Shown here piece after piece: positions 1 to 6,454 of a DNA stretch of 8,460 bases (the first letter of the stretch is position 1; every line of letters begins with the position of its first letter). Position numbers and translations under genes: made by a program. The DNA comes from Nanobdellota archaeon (GTDB lineage: Archaea > Thermoproteota > Nitrososphaeria > Nitrososphaerales > Nitrosopumilaceae), in contig JAAUVF010000030.1 in the NCBI GenBank assembly GCA_012030815.1, positions 1 to 8,460 on the forward strand, given 5' to 3'. Below the pieces are notes generated by a model that did not search any database, was not told where the DNA came from, and saw only the letters and a program-made list of their open reading frames with translations.

Positions 1-252
1 CATTATGTCATCATGAACTAAAGTAAAATTATGTATCATTTCTACTGCACTAGCAGCTGGCATTGCAGTTGTTGTATTTCCTTCTAAAATTTGGCAACTT
101 TTAATTACCATGTGGGGTCTAAGTCTTTTTCCACCGTGGATGATTAAATGAGATGCTGCATCATATAGCATTTTAGGTTCTCCTTTTATCTTAGAATTTA
201 GATATTTGTTAACTATTTTTGCATTTTTTTCAATTGTTTTTGTTTGCTTCAT
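1..252 (-). CDS. idsA: Polyprenyl (geranylgeranyl-type) diphosphate synthase, N-terminal part
   Basis: This is the first 84 codons of a trans-isoprenyl diphosphate synthase, cut by the window edge. The enzyme family condenses IPP with allylic diphosphates to make the C15-C20 chains of archaeal ether lipids. The visible part has the substrate-binding HGGKRLRP segment (about residues 39-46) and the beginning of the first Asp-rich motif, LVHDDIM, at the very end; the last Asp of DDxxD lies outside the window. The ATG start overlaps the stop of the upstream IPP isomerase by one base (TAATG), so the two are translationally linked. The downstream pathway position after mvk, ipk and idi supports the call. 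Product chain length cannot be decided because residues around the motifs are mostly missing. Confidence 0.9.
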   Translation of the reverse strand, partial: MKQTKTIEKNAKIVNKYLNSKIKGEPKMLYDAASHLIIHGGKRLRPHMVIKSCQILEGNTTTAMPAASAVEMIHNFTLVHDDIM

Positions 253-888
253 TATGCTAATCTCCATTTATTATCTGGAAGATGAATTTGAATTGCTTTT
301 TTCAATTCATTTTGTAATTCTAAATTAACCCATGATGATAAAACACTTCTATGTTTTTCTAACATTTTTTCTTCAGATTTGTCTAGAAGTTTTAATGCAA
401 TTAGCATCCACGGACAATAGATTTTTGGATTATTTTTAATTTCAGAAAGAAGCTCATTTGCTGAAATCCATTTAATTTCATCGATCTCACCTTCTACCAT
501 TTTGATTTTTGCTGATTCATCAATAATTCCAATAAGAGTACCGCACATTTCGTTCTCAGAACCCACATTTTTGTAGGGTACATGATATTCAAACTTCATC
601 AGATAATCCATCTTGCAAGAAATACCTACTTCTTCTGGCATTCTTCTTTCAGCTGATGATATGTATGTCTCACCTTCCCTTGGGTGACTAGCTACTGTTC
701 CATCCCAATCTGTAGGCCATAACATCTTCTCTTTTGCTCTTTTTGTTAGAACCAAATTACCATTTTATCAAATAATAAGGCTGTAAATGCTCGGTGAAGT
801 TTTCCGTTTGGTAAATGACATTTAACCTTCTCTTCTAATCCTATTTGATTATCATTTCATCAACTAAAATTACATATTCTTCAGACAT
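252..888 (-). CDS. idi: Isopentenyl-diphosphate delta-isomerase, type I (Nudix), broken by two frameshifts
   Basis: The family interconverts IPP and DMAPP. Read from the ATG at 888, the frame is lost at an A-run (855-857) and again at 763-766. Adding one A (minus strand) at each site restores a 212-residue protein, the usual length of short type I enzymes. In this reconstruction the metal ligands fall at His25, His32 and His69, the same numbers as in the E. coli enzyme, and the ENE motif (Glu112, Glu114) matches its Glu114/Glu116. Position 67, the catalytic Cys in E. coli, is Ala (sequence TVASHP). The AERRMPEEVGI segment is the Nudix-like helix. The uninterrupted part readable as it stands is 252-755, which lacks the N-terminal strands and two metal ligands, so a TTG start at 755 is not believable. 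The gene overlaps the ipk stop by 8 nt. A GAGGT ribosome binding site precedes the ATG. Type II isomerase (fni) is the common alternative in archaea; this is clearly not it. Confidence 0.87.
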
Positions 889-1633
889 TTTTTTTACCTC
901 TAAACAAAGTTCCTTCATATTTCCTATTTTTAACCGCTTTCACAATTCTTTCTGGTTTGTTACCGTTTACAAAAAACACATTCATTCCACTCTTTGCAAT
1001 GATTGTTGCTTCTTCTACTTTTCTAGTCATCCCTCCTGTGACATCCATTTTATTTTCAGAAATTTTTGGACTCTCTCCTTTTAACTCGTAAATTAATTTC
1101 TTAGTTTTTAGATCTGAGTAAAGTCCATCTTCATTTAAAGCAAAAATAACTAATTTTGGTTTTAAAATTTTTGCCAAATGTGTCATTATTTTATCTCCTG
1201 ATAGAATGTATGTTTTCTTATCTCCATACCAAAGTGCATCTCCATAAGTGATTGGAATTAATCCTGATTTTGCGATTTTTTCAATTTCCTTAACTTTTTT
1301 TATCACTGGAATATTTCCTGACATGAAATCTGTTGGAGGAAGGGCGTATGGATTTAGTTTATTTTTTACAAATGACTCTAATATTATTTTGTTAAGATCA
1401 ATCATTGAATTTTTTACTATGGCTACTCCGTGCATATTATATTTTTCAGGTTTGGTATGCATGTCATATTTAACAGACCAATAATGTCCAAACGAACCTC
1501 CACCATGAACAATAATGATTGGTTCACTAATTTTCTTTAAATTTTTGGCAATATTCTCAATAACCTTCGTTCTAGGACTAAGTGGTTTTTCTTTATTTGT
1601 AATAATTGAACCTCCTAGTTTTATGAGAATCAT
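881..1633 (-). CDS. ipk: Isopentenyl phosphate kinase
   Basis: This intact 250-residue protein belongs to the amino acid kinase fold and phosphorylates isopentenyl phosphate to IPP, the last step of the archaeal alternative mevalonate pathways. The N-terminal IKLGGS (residues 4-9) is the nucleotide-binding strand and glycine turn. HGGGSFGH (43-50) carries His50, which corresponds to the catalytic His of characterised archaeal IPKs. Further markers are the LSGDKIM segment, LNEDGLY and DVTGGMTRKVEEA near residues 200-210, typical of the ATP site. It starts at ATG 1633 with a GGTGA ribosome binding site at 1638-1642, 23 nt after mvk, and its end overlaps the idi start by 8 nt. The related UMP kinase family is excluded by the HGGGSFGH signature and by the mevalonate-gene context. 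Confidence 0.94.
   Translation of the reverse strand: MILIKLGGSIITNKEKPLSPRTKVIENIAKNLKKISEPIIIVHGGGSFGHYWSVKYDMHTKPEKYNMHGVAIVKNSMIDLNKIILESFVKNKLNPYALPPTDFMSGNIPVIKKVKEIEKIAKSGLIPITYGDALWYGDKKTYILSGDKIMTHLAKILKPKLVIFALNEDGLYSDLKTKKLIYELKGESPKISENKMDVTGGMTRKVEEATIIAKSGMNVFFVNGNKPERIVKAVKNRKYEGTLFRGKKNV
896..900 (-). promoter_or_regulatory. Ribosome binding site supporting the upstream idi start
   Basis: GAGGT on the minus strand lies 7 nt before the ATG at 888, inside the end of ipk. It supports translation of idi from 888 rather than from the internal TTG at 755, and fits coupled translation with ipk, whose stop codon lies just inside idi. Confidence 0.5.
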
Positions 1634-1656
1634 GCTGTCACCAAATACCTAGTCCA

Positions 1657-2604
1657 TTAAAAAGTATCCAATCCACTAAAATCAATTTTTACCGAGAAGC
1701 ATTCATGATCTTTGCTTTTTAATTCTGAGATAATTTTTCCTAAATTTGATTCATCAGTTAAAGCAATGATACATCCGCCTCCACCCGCACCTGTAATTTT
1801 TGCCCCAAATGACAAATTTTTTACAATTTTTATCATCTCACGTAGTTTGTTATTTGAGATACCTATAGTTTCTAAAAATTCCTGATTTTCTTGCATACAT
1901 CCACCCAACCCCTGTAAATCATTATTTTTTAACATTATACCAACACGACTGATTAATTCTGATTCTTTTTGGCACATATTAGAAAACTTTTCCTCATTTT
2001 TATCTTTGAATTGTTTGACATTTGATACCATTACATCTGTTGAATGTTCAATGTTGGAATTTGCAATAACAAGGTGAAAATTTGACTCTGATTTAATTTG
2101 TGAAAATCCTTTTTCTTTATCATACTCCATTAGGCCTCCATACGTACAAACTGTACAATCTGCTCCTGATGTATTTTGAAAAATTGTTCTTTCTGCTTCT
2201 ATAGCTAATTCAAGAATCTGTTCTTTACTGGTTTTTTCATACAGTCTAGATATTGCAGCTGCACCTGCCACACAACATGCAGATGAAGATCCTAATCCTA
2301 CACCTGATGGAATTTCTGAATTTACAAAAATCTTAATTCCTCCTGTTTGATTATACTTCTTAATCATTTTACTTGCTAAATAAAAAAATGGTTTTAATGG
2401 AGAATTTACATCGTTAATTGATTTATTGACTTGAATTTCCAATTCACCAATGTTTGATTTGATTAAAATTTTACTTTCAGGAATTTTTTCAGCTGTGACT
2501 ACAACCCTTTTATCAATTGCACATAGTATGGCCTTTATTCCATATACGACAAAATGTTCTCCAAAAAGAATCACCTTTCCAGGTGCAGAAGCTTTAGAAA
2601 TCAA
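1657..2604 (-). CDS. mvk: Mevalonate kinase
   Basis: This intact 315-residue GHMP-superfamily kinase phosphorylates mevalonate to 5-phosphomevalonate. All three family motifs are visible: ASAPGKVILFGEH (residues 5-17), the P-loop-like IPSGVGLGSSSA (98-109) and GAGGGGC near residue 275. TSGADC places the catalytic Asp at 149, followed by the GG(L) segment usual in mevalonate kinases. The start is TTG at 2604: it gives exactly the expected N-terminus and its TTGA overlaps the TGA stop of the MEMO gene, whereas no ATG in frame would keep motif 1. The gene lies between MEMO and ipk, the common archaeal order. No phosphomevalonate decarboxylase or dehydratase gene is visible in the window, so the intermediate step must be encoded elsewhere. 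Confidence 0.95.
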   Translation of the reverse strand: MISKASAPGKVILFGEHFVVYGIKAILCAIDKRVVVTAEKIPESKILIKSNIGELEIQVNKSINDVNSPLKPFFYLASKMIKKYNQTGGIKIFVNSEIPSGVGLGSSSACCVAGAAAISRLYEKTSKEQILELAIEAERTIFQNTSGADCTVCTYGGLMEYDKEKGFSQIKSESNFHLVIANSNIEHSTDVMVSNVKQFKDKNEEKFSNMCQKESELISRVGIMLKNNDLQGLGGCMQENQEFLETIGISNNKLREMIKIVKNLSFGAKITGAGGGGCIIALTDESNLGKIISELKSKDHECFSVKIDFSGLDTF

Positions 2605-3437
2605 GTGAAAATGATCGACCCATATCCAACAACAGAACTCATATCTCCTGCAATATCTCCACTTGTGGCATTACTTTAACAAACTCCCCTTTTGTTGCGC
2701 CAAATCTCTTTACATGCCACCATTGTTGATGCAATAGCACCATATCCACATGCACTGATATCTCTTTCTTGTAAAACATCATAAAATCTCTCTACGTCTA
2801 ATTTTAAAATGGGCTCAATTAATGCAGCATCTTGTTTATGTGCAAACTCATTTGGTTCGTAATGTGTAAAATCTGAAGATCCTATGATGATGATCTTCTT
2901 TTTTCTAGCAATTTTTGCCACAGCTGAACCTACTTGGATTGCAATCTCTTTACTTTGATTAATTAGAGATATAGGGACTATTTTGAAATTTGTTGCAATT
3001 TCTTGTAACATTGGAATTTGTACTTCTAGACTATGTTCTCTTGAGTGAGAGAAATTATCTATTTCAATGATCTGAGTTATTTTTGAAATTTCTTTTGCCA
3101 TTTCTGAATCTACTTCAACATCTCCAAGCGGTGTTTGCCATTTACAGTCTGTCATTGTGGCAACATTCCTTCCCACACCCCAATGGTTTGGTCCTATAAT
3201 GATAAATAATTCTGGAACATCTGAAGAAATTTCATAAAATGAATTACATGCTATTGGTCCTGAATATGTATATCCTGCATGAGGACAAATTACCCCAAAA
3301 ATTTTTTTTTTGATATTTGATGGTGGAATATTACCTGGACCAAAACTATGTAAAAAACAATCTTTAATTGATTTTTTTAGTTCTTTTTTTTCATTTGGAT
3401 AGAACATTCCGGCTACTGCCGGTGTTCTAACTTGCAT
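2601..3437 (-). CDS. MEMO family protein (AmmeMemoRadiSam B-like), frameshifted near the C-terminus
   Basis: MEMO proteins resemble aromatic ring-opening dioxygenases; human MEMO1 binds metal, and the archaeal role is unsettled. The readable frame from ATG 3437 runs 253 codons to a TAA at 2676. It contains CPHAGYTYSGP, GPNHWG, HSREHSLEVQIP, GSSDFTHYEP and DISACGYGAI, which hold the family's conserved His and Cys metal-site residues. The frame then shifts around 2702-2708 (one base too many) and again around 2670-2677 (one base short). Beyond this, ATSGDIAGDMSSVVGYGS, the family's characteristic C-terminal end, is readable in a frame that stops at TGA 2601, directly over the mvk TTG start. The whole span is 837 nt, a multiple of three, and gives 278 residues, normal for the family. 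Its ATG overlaps the rpsB stop by one base. The steady place of MEMO genes beside mvk in archaea suggests a link to isoprenoid synthesis, but this is inference. Confidence 0.88.
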
Positions 3438-4057
3438 TACTCTATTTCCTCTTCCGTTATTTTAGTTTCAAAATCATCGATTTCGTACTTCATTGGGTCA
3501 TCTTCTTTTAATTCTCCCCTTTCTATGAGTATCTGACGAACCAATAGCCAATATACTGTGGCAAGAGCTTTTCTTCCTCTGTTGTTTGCTGGAATAATTA
3601 CATCTAGTTTCGATGTAATGTTATCTGTATTTGAAATTCCAATTACTGGAATACCTGCATTTGTTGCCTCTGTAATTGCTTGAACATCTACTTGAGGATC
3701 AGAAATTAAAACTAATTTTGGTTCAATGTAATATGGTAATGAAGGATTAGTTAGAGTTCCCGGCATGAATCTACCTAGTAATTTTTTAGAACCTAGCATT
3801 TCACAAAATTTCTCAATTGGGGTATTGGCATACTGTCTAGCTGAGCAAACAATAAGCTTGTCTGTTCCTAGACGATTGATGAATTTAGCTGCTATTTTGA
3901 TTTTTTCTAATGTTATATCGATATCTAACATATACAGTCCTTCAGGACTTGCTTTTGTGATAAACGGAGTCATGAATTTTGTCTTAACTGGAGTTCCTAC
4001 CCTAATCCCAGTGGATAGAATCTTCTTTTTGATTTCCGCGGATTCTACTTCACTCAT
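3437..4057 (-). CDS. rpsB: 30S ribosomal protein S2 (uS2)
   Basis: This intact 206-residue protein is the small-subunit ribosomal protein uS2 of the archaeal/eukaryotic (RPSA-like) type. Recognisable segments are RVGTPVKTKFMTPFI near the N-terminus, LYMLDIDITLEKI, the FMPGTLTNP loop, PKLVLISDPQVDVQAITEA, and GIPVIGISNTDN followed by IPANNRGRKA. The bacterial coiled-coil insertion is absent, and the C-terminus ends in an acidic tail (about residues 183-206), common in archaeal S2. The ATG at 4057 lies 7 nt after the enolase stop, and the stop codon shares one base with the MEMO ATG. Placement between eno and MEMO is the standard archaeal arrangement. Confidence 0.96.
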   Translation of the reverse strand: MSEVESAEIKKKILSTGIRVGTPVKTKFMTPFITKASPEGLYMLDIDITLEKIKIAAKFINRLGTDKLIVCSARQYANTPIEKFCEMLGSKKLLGRFMPGTLTNPSLPYYIEPKLVLISDPQVDVQAITEATNAGIPVIGISNTDNITSKLDVIIPANNRGRKALATVYWLLVRQILIERGELKEDDPMKYEIDDFETKITEEEIE

Positions 4058-4064
4058 AGCGATT

Positions 4065-5305
4065 TTAAATCTCTGCCATACCGCGTATTAAATCATGCTC
4101 TGATAGGCGTATAAGTTCATTTAGCTTTGCTACTCTTTCTCCACCTACTATGCCAACTTTGAGCATTTTTGACTTTGTTGCCAATCCTATATGGGTAATA
4201 TGTGAATCTGTAGATTCCCCCGATCTATGTGAAGTGATTAATTTTATATTATTTTGATTTGCTGTTTTGGCAAATTCAAATGCATCGTAAAGACTACCTG
4301 CCTGATTAACTTTAAGAATTGCAGCATTACATGATTTTTTACTAATTGCCTTTGTTAGAATGTCTTTGTTGGTAACAGTTAGATCATCACCTGTAACTAA
4401 CGTGTCTGGAAATTTAGTAGTTAATTCTGCCATGTCCTCAAAGCCTCTTCATGAACTGCATCTTCAGTCAATTAAATTAATTTATATTTTTTAATAATAT
4501 CTGCAGCAAATTCAATCTGTTGTTCTGAAGAATTTGTAAATCCTGCCCTATCGTAAACATATTTTTGTTTTTCTTCATTCCACTGAGTAGATGATGCAAA
4601 GTCTACTCCTAAAGATACCTCTTTGCCTAAAGTAAATCCTAAATTCTCACAAGCTTTTGCTGAAAGTTCTAATGCTTTTTCATTTTTTAATTTTGGTGCC
4701 CATCCTCCCTCATCTCCTCTGCCGTTAGTAAAACTTGGATCTTCTTTTTCTAAAATCCGTCGCAATTCTTTATGAACTGCCAAATTAGTTTCAATTGCAT
4801 CTCTGATGGTTTTTGCTCCTATTGAACAGATTAAAATTTCTTGTATGTCCGGTGTACCTGGTCCTGCATGAGCACCTCCACCTAAAATATTTCCTAACGG
4901 AAACGGAAATTTGAAAGATGTTTCAGATGATAATGTTTGAAATAAAGGCAAGTCTGATGATTTTGAAGCTGATTCCATTGAGGCAATACTTACTGCAAAT
5001 GCAAGTGCCCCTCCTATTTTTGAATAATTCGAAGATTGATCTATGTTCTTTAACGTCTCATGTATAGTCTTCAAATCTGATGATTCTAATCCTATAAATT
5101 TTTGAGCATTTTCATTTAACATTCTCAGACTTTCTTCAGGTTTGTCATTTGGGAAACTAACTGCTTCATACTTTCCAACACTAGCTCCTGATGGTGCACA
5201 AACCCTACCTAGAAATTTATTTTCTGATATTATGTCAACTTCGATAGTTTTACTTCCACGACTATTGTATAGAATACGTCCTTTAATGGAAGTTATTTTT
5301 GACAA
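4065..5305 (-). CDS. eno: Enolase, interrupted by an in-frame TAA and a -1 frameshift
   Basis: Enolase interconverts 2-phosphoglycerate and phosphoenolpyruvate; in an autotrophic archaeon it would serve mainly gluconeogenesis. The first part (5305-4472) has APSGASVGKYEAVSFP, NILGGGAHAGPGTPDIQE, GRGDEGGWAPK with the catalytic-acid Glu, and GVDFASSTQW with the first Mg ligand. A TAA at 4472-4474 ends it. The same frame continues through EDAVHEEA with the second Mg ligand, and one T (minus strand) is missing in the run at 4440-4442. After that come VTGDDL (third Mg ligand), ILKVNQAG (catalytic Lys), SHRSGES and KVGIVGGERVAKLNEL. With one base added the span is 414 codons including the stop, the normal length. 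The start is TTG at 5305, one base after the rpoN stop; no upstream alternative exists without overlapping rpoN. The second half as it stands reads in frame from an ATG at 4433, but that is an internal Met, not a separate gene. Confidence 0.92.
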
Positions 5306-5306
5306 A

Positions 5307-5543
5307 CTATTCTAATTCAGATTGGACTTCTTGGTGTCTTCTTTGGATTGCTTCATAAAATGGAATAACCTGTTGAATAGTTTCCACTGTAGTTAACAAC
5401 ATTCTTCTACAACAATATCTGCTAATCCCCAAAGAATCTAATCCTTTAGCTGGATCTTCTCCAGATCTTACTTTATTTTGATAATCTTCATACTTATCCG
5501 CAATTAAATTTCCACATGTAAAACATCTGACAGGAATTAACAT
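5307..5543 (-). CDS. rpoN: DNA-directed RNA polymerase subunit N (Rpb10)
   Basis: This 78-residue protein is the small zinc-binding subunit N of archaeal RNA polymerase, homologous to eukaryotic Rpb10 (not the bacterial sigma-54 also called rpoN). CFTCG (Cys7, Cys10) and YCCRRML (Cys44, Cys45) form the atypical Zn site diagnostic of the family. I chose the ATG at 5543 because IPVRCFTCG normally begins two residues after the start. An in-frame ATG at 5579 would add a 12-residue hydrophobic extension and would lie upstream of the TATA element. With the chosen start the gene is leaderless or nearly so, about 28 nt downstream of the TATA box. It is the first gene of the operon that continues through eno, rpsB and the mevalonate genes. 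The C-terminal tail (about residues 55-78) is slightly longer than in many euryarchaeal Rpb10 proteins. Confidence 0.95.
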   Translation of the reverse strand: MLIPVRCFTCGNLIADKYEDYQNKVRSGEDPAKGLDSLGISRYCCRRMLLTTVETIQQVIPFYEAIQRRHQEVQSELE

Positions 5544-5565
5544 ACGTACAAAAAAGTAATCAAGG

Positions 5566-5575
5566 ATTATAAAAA
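5566..5575. promoter_or_regulatory. TATA element apparently shared by rpoN and tRNA-Leu
   Basis: ATTATAAAAA on the plus strand reads TTTTTATAAT on the minus strand, so both orientations resemble an archaeal TATA box. Its centre is about 25 nt before the first base of the tRNA (5596, plus) and about 28 nt before the rpoN ATG (5543, minus). Those spacings fit TBP/TFB-directed initiation at the mature tRNA 5' end region and at a leaderless rpoN. I see no other good TATA candidate in the 52-bp gap at the right distance for either gene. TFB-recognition elements are not clear, so direction preference cannot be judged. Confidence 0.6.
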
Positions 5576-5595
5576 CCATACAAGGATTTTTTATT

Positions 5596-5680
5596 GCGGG
5601 TGTCGCCCAGCCTGGCCAAAGGCGCTAGCTTGAGGGGTTAGTCTCTTAGGAGTTCGTGGGTTCAAATCCCATCACCCGCA
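5596..5680 (+). tRNA. tRNA-Leu (anticodon GAG)
   Basis: An 85-nt cloverleaf can be folded by hand. The acceptor stem GCGGGTG (5596-5602) pairs with CACCCGC (5673-5679), with A5680 as discriminator base, as expected for leucine. The D arm is GCCCAGCCTGGCCAAAGGCGC. The anticodon stem CTAGC (5625-5629) pairs with GTTAG (5637-5641) around the seven-base loop TTGAGGG, giving anticodon GAG at 5632-5634, which reads CUU and CUC. A long class II variable arm follows, including TCTC/GGAG pairing, then the T arm GTGGG-TTCAAAT-CCCAT. There is no intron at the usual 37/38 site and no encoded CCA. It is divergent from rpoN and convergent with the translin gene, whose stop is 23 nt away. Confidence 0.95.
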
Positions 5681-5703
5681 TATTATTTGATTTTATGTAA
5701 ATT

Positions 5704-6291
5704 CTATTTTTGTAGCTTGTTTAACGCTGTAATTAGATCTGAGCGTCTCTTCTCTTCTGTGATTGCTCCTCTTACATCGTCAATTAAAATACGATCTACG
5801 TCAATTTTTCTTCTAGCTTCTTTTACTACTTTATCATACATTGAAAATGGATACAAATACAAATACAAATTTTCCATCACTTCAAAAATTCTTGTGGCAT
5901 TATCTGTATCCCCAATTCTAATTTTATCAAAAATCATCCGTTTTAATTCTCCTACACAATCCATCAATCCTAAAACATATGATTCTGGCATTACTCCTAA
6001 TTCTTTATCTGAAGGAATTTCTTTTTTGTCAATAACTGCAATCAATGATGCCGCTTCTACAAATTCTTGCTCTGGTGTAATCATATATCTTCGAAGATCA
6101 GGAGTAGCTTTTTTTCTATATTTTTTAAGTAAAATATCTGCATGATTTAGATTATCTTTTGCAGATTTTATATCTCCACTATGTGCGGAAATAATCGATT
6201 TACTACAAATTACTATAATTTCTCTTGTATTTTTTAATAAAAATTCCCTGTCATCCTGATTTTCTGCTAGGGATTTTGCAATTTTGTTCAA
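5704..6291 (-). CDS. Translin family protein
   Basis: This 195-residue, all-helical protein is a homologue of translin/TRAX, nucleic acid-binding proteins that form octameric barrels. Eukaryotic translin-TRAX (C3PO) is an RNase, and archaeal homologues also assemble as octamers. Supporting segments are PEQEFVEAASL (residues 73-83) and the SYVLGLMDCVGELKRM stretch (104-119), which match the most conserved parts of the family. Glu76, Glu79 and Asp111 sit where the TRAX subunit keeps its catalytic acidic residues, so an active RNase is plausible but inferred. The first available start is TTG at 6291; upstream in frame there is a TGA eight codons earlier and no ATG or GTG. Its stop faces the tRNA-Leu 3' end. 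A short ATACAA repeat in the coding sequence gives LYLYLY. Confidence 0.85.
   Translation of the reverse strand: MNKIAKSLAENQDDREFLLKNTREIIVICSKSIISAHSGDIKSAKDNLNHADILLKKYRKKATPDLRRYMITPEQEFVEAASLIAVIDKKEIPSDKELGVMPESYVLGLMDCVGELKRMIFDKIRIGDTDNATRIFEVMENLYLYLYPFSMYDKVVKEARRKIDVDRILIDDVRGAITEEKRRSDLITALNKLQK
5851..5868. repeat. Three tandem ATACAA hexamers
   Basis: Three perfect copies of ATACAA follow one another within the translin gene and encode the LYLYLY stretch near residue 145 on the minus strand. Because the unit is six bases, copy changes would keep the reading frame. It is probably an incidental microsatellite. Confidence 0.7.
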
Positions 6292-6425
6292 AGATGGTTT
6301 TACTTTTTTATGTCATGTTGATGTATGGCAAAACCTAGGATAAATCGTTTACCAAAGATTTTAAATAAAATCAAATTAGATCATGAAAATTAGAATTTAA
6401 TTCACATCTTGACTCTATCTCACCC

Positions 6426-6433
6426 TTTAAATT
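6426..6433 (+). promoter_or_regulatory. Candidate TATA box for the secreted-protein gene
   Basis: TTTAAATT, preceded by CACCC, has its centre about 25 nt before the ATG at 6455. That is the spacing expected for a leaderless archaeal transcript. The rest of the 163-bp divergent spacer (6292-6454) is AT-rich and shows no other motif that I can defend; the promoter of the translin gene must also lie there but is not clear. Confidence 0.5.
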
Positions 6434-6454
6434 TAGAAAGAAATTGAATTCATT

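Noticed and set aside
845..1484. Plus-strand open frames opposite the isopentenyl phosphate kinase gene
   Set aside because: They lie antisense to a fully conserved gene, have Phe/Ser/Ile-rich composition typical of reverse-complement AT-rich coding sequence, and resemble no family.
2670..2710. Programmed frameshifting in MEMO, idi or nnrE
   Set aside because: No shared slippery heptamer or downstream structure, the shifts go in different directions, and simple indels restore full-length proteins.
3765..4091. Plus-strand open frame opposite rpsB
   Set aside because: Antisense shadow of a ribosomal protein gene; no ribosome binding site or recognisable domain.
4472..4474. Possible recoding of the enolase TAA as an amino acid (programmed readthrough)
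   Set aside because: TAA is not a known recoded codon in archaea, there is no structured element visible after it, and a frameshift lies 30 bases downstream. Sequence error explains both better.
5620..5645. Intron in tRNA-Leu
   Set aside because: The anticodon loop is exactly seven bases and the whole gene is 85 nt, so no intron fits.
5851..5868. ATACAA tandem repeat as a phase-variation site
   Set aside because: The unit is six bases, so copy-number change would not alter the frame; only three copies are present.
5687..6145. Plus-strand open frame opposite the translin gene
   Set aside because: Antisense shadow; starts next to the tRNA 3' end, but the minus-strand protein is clearly the conserved one.
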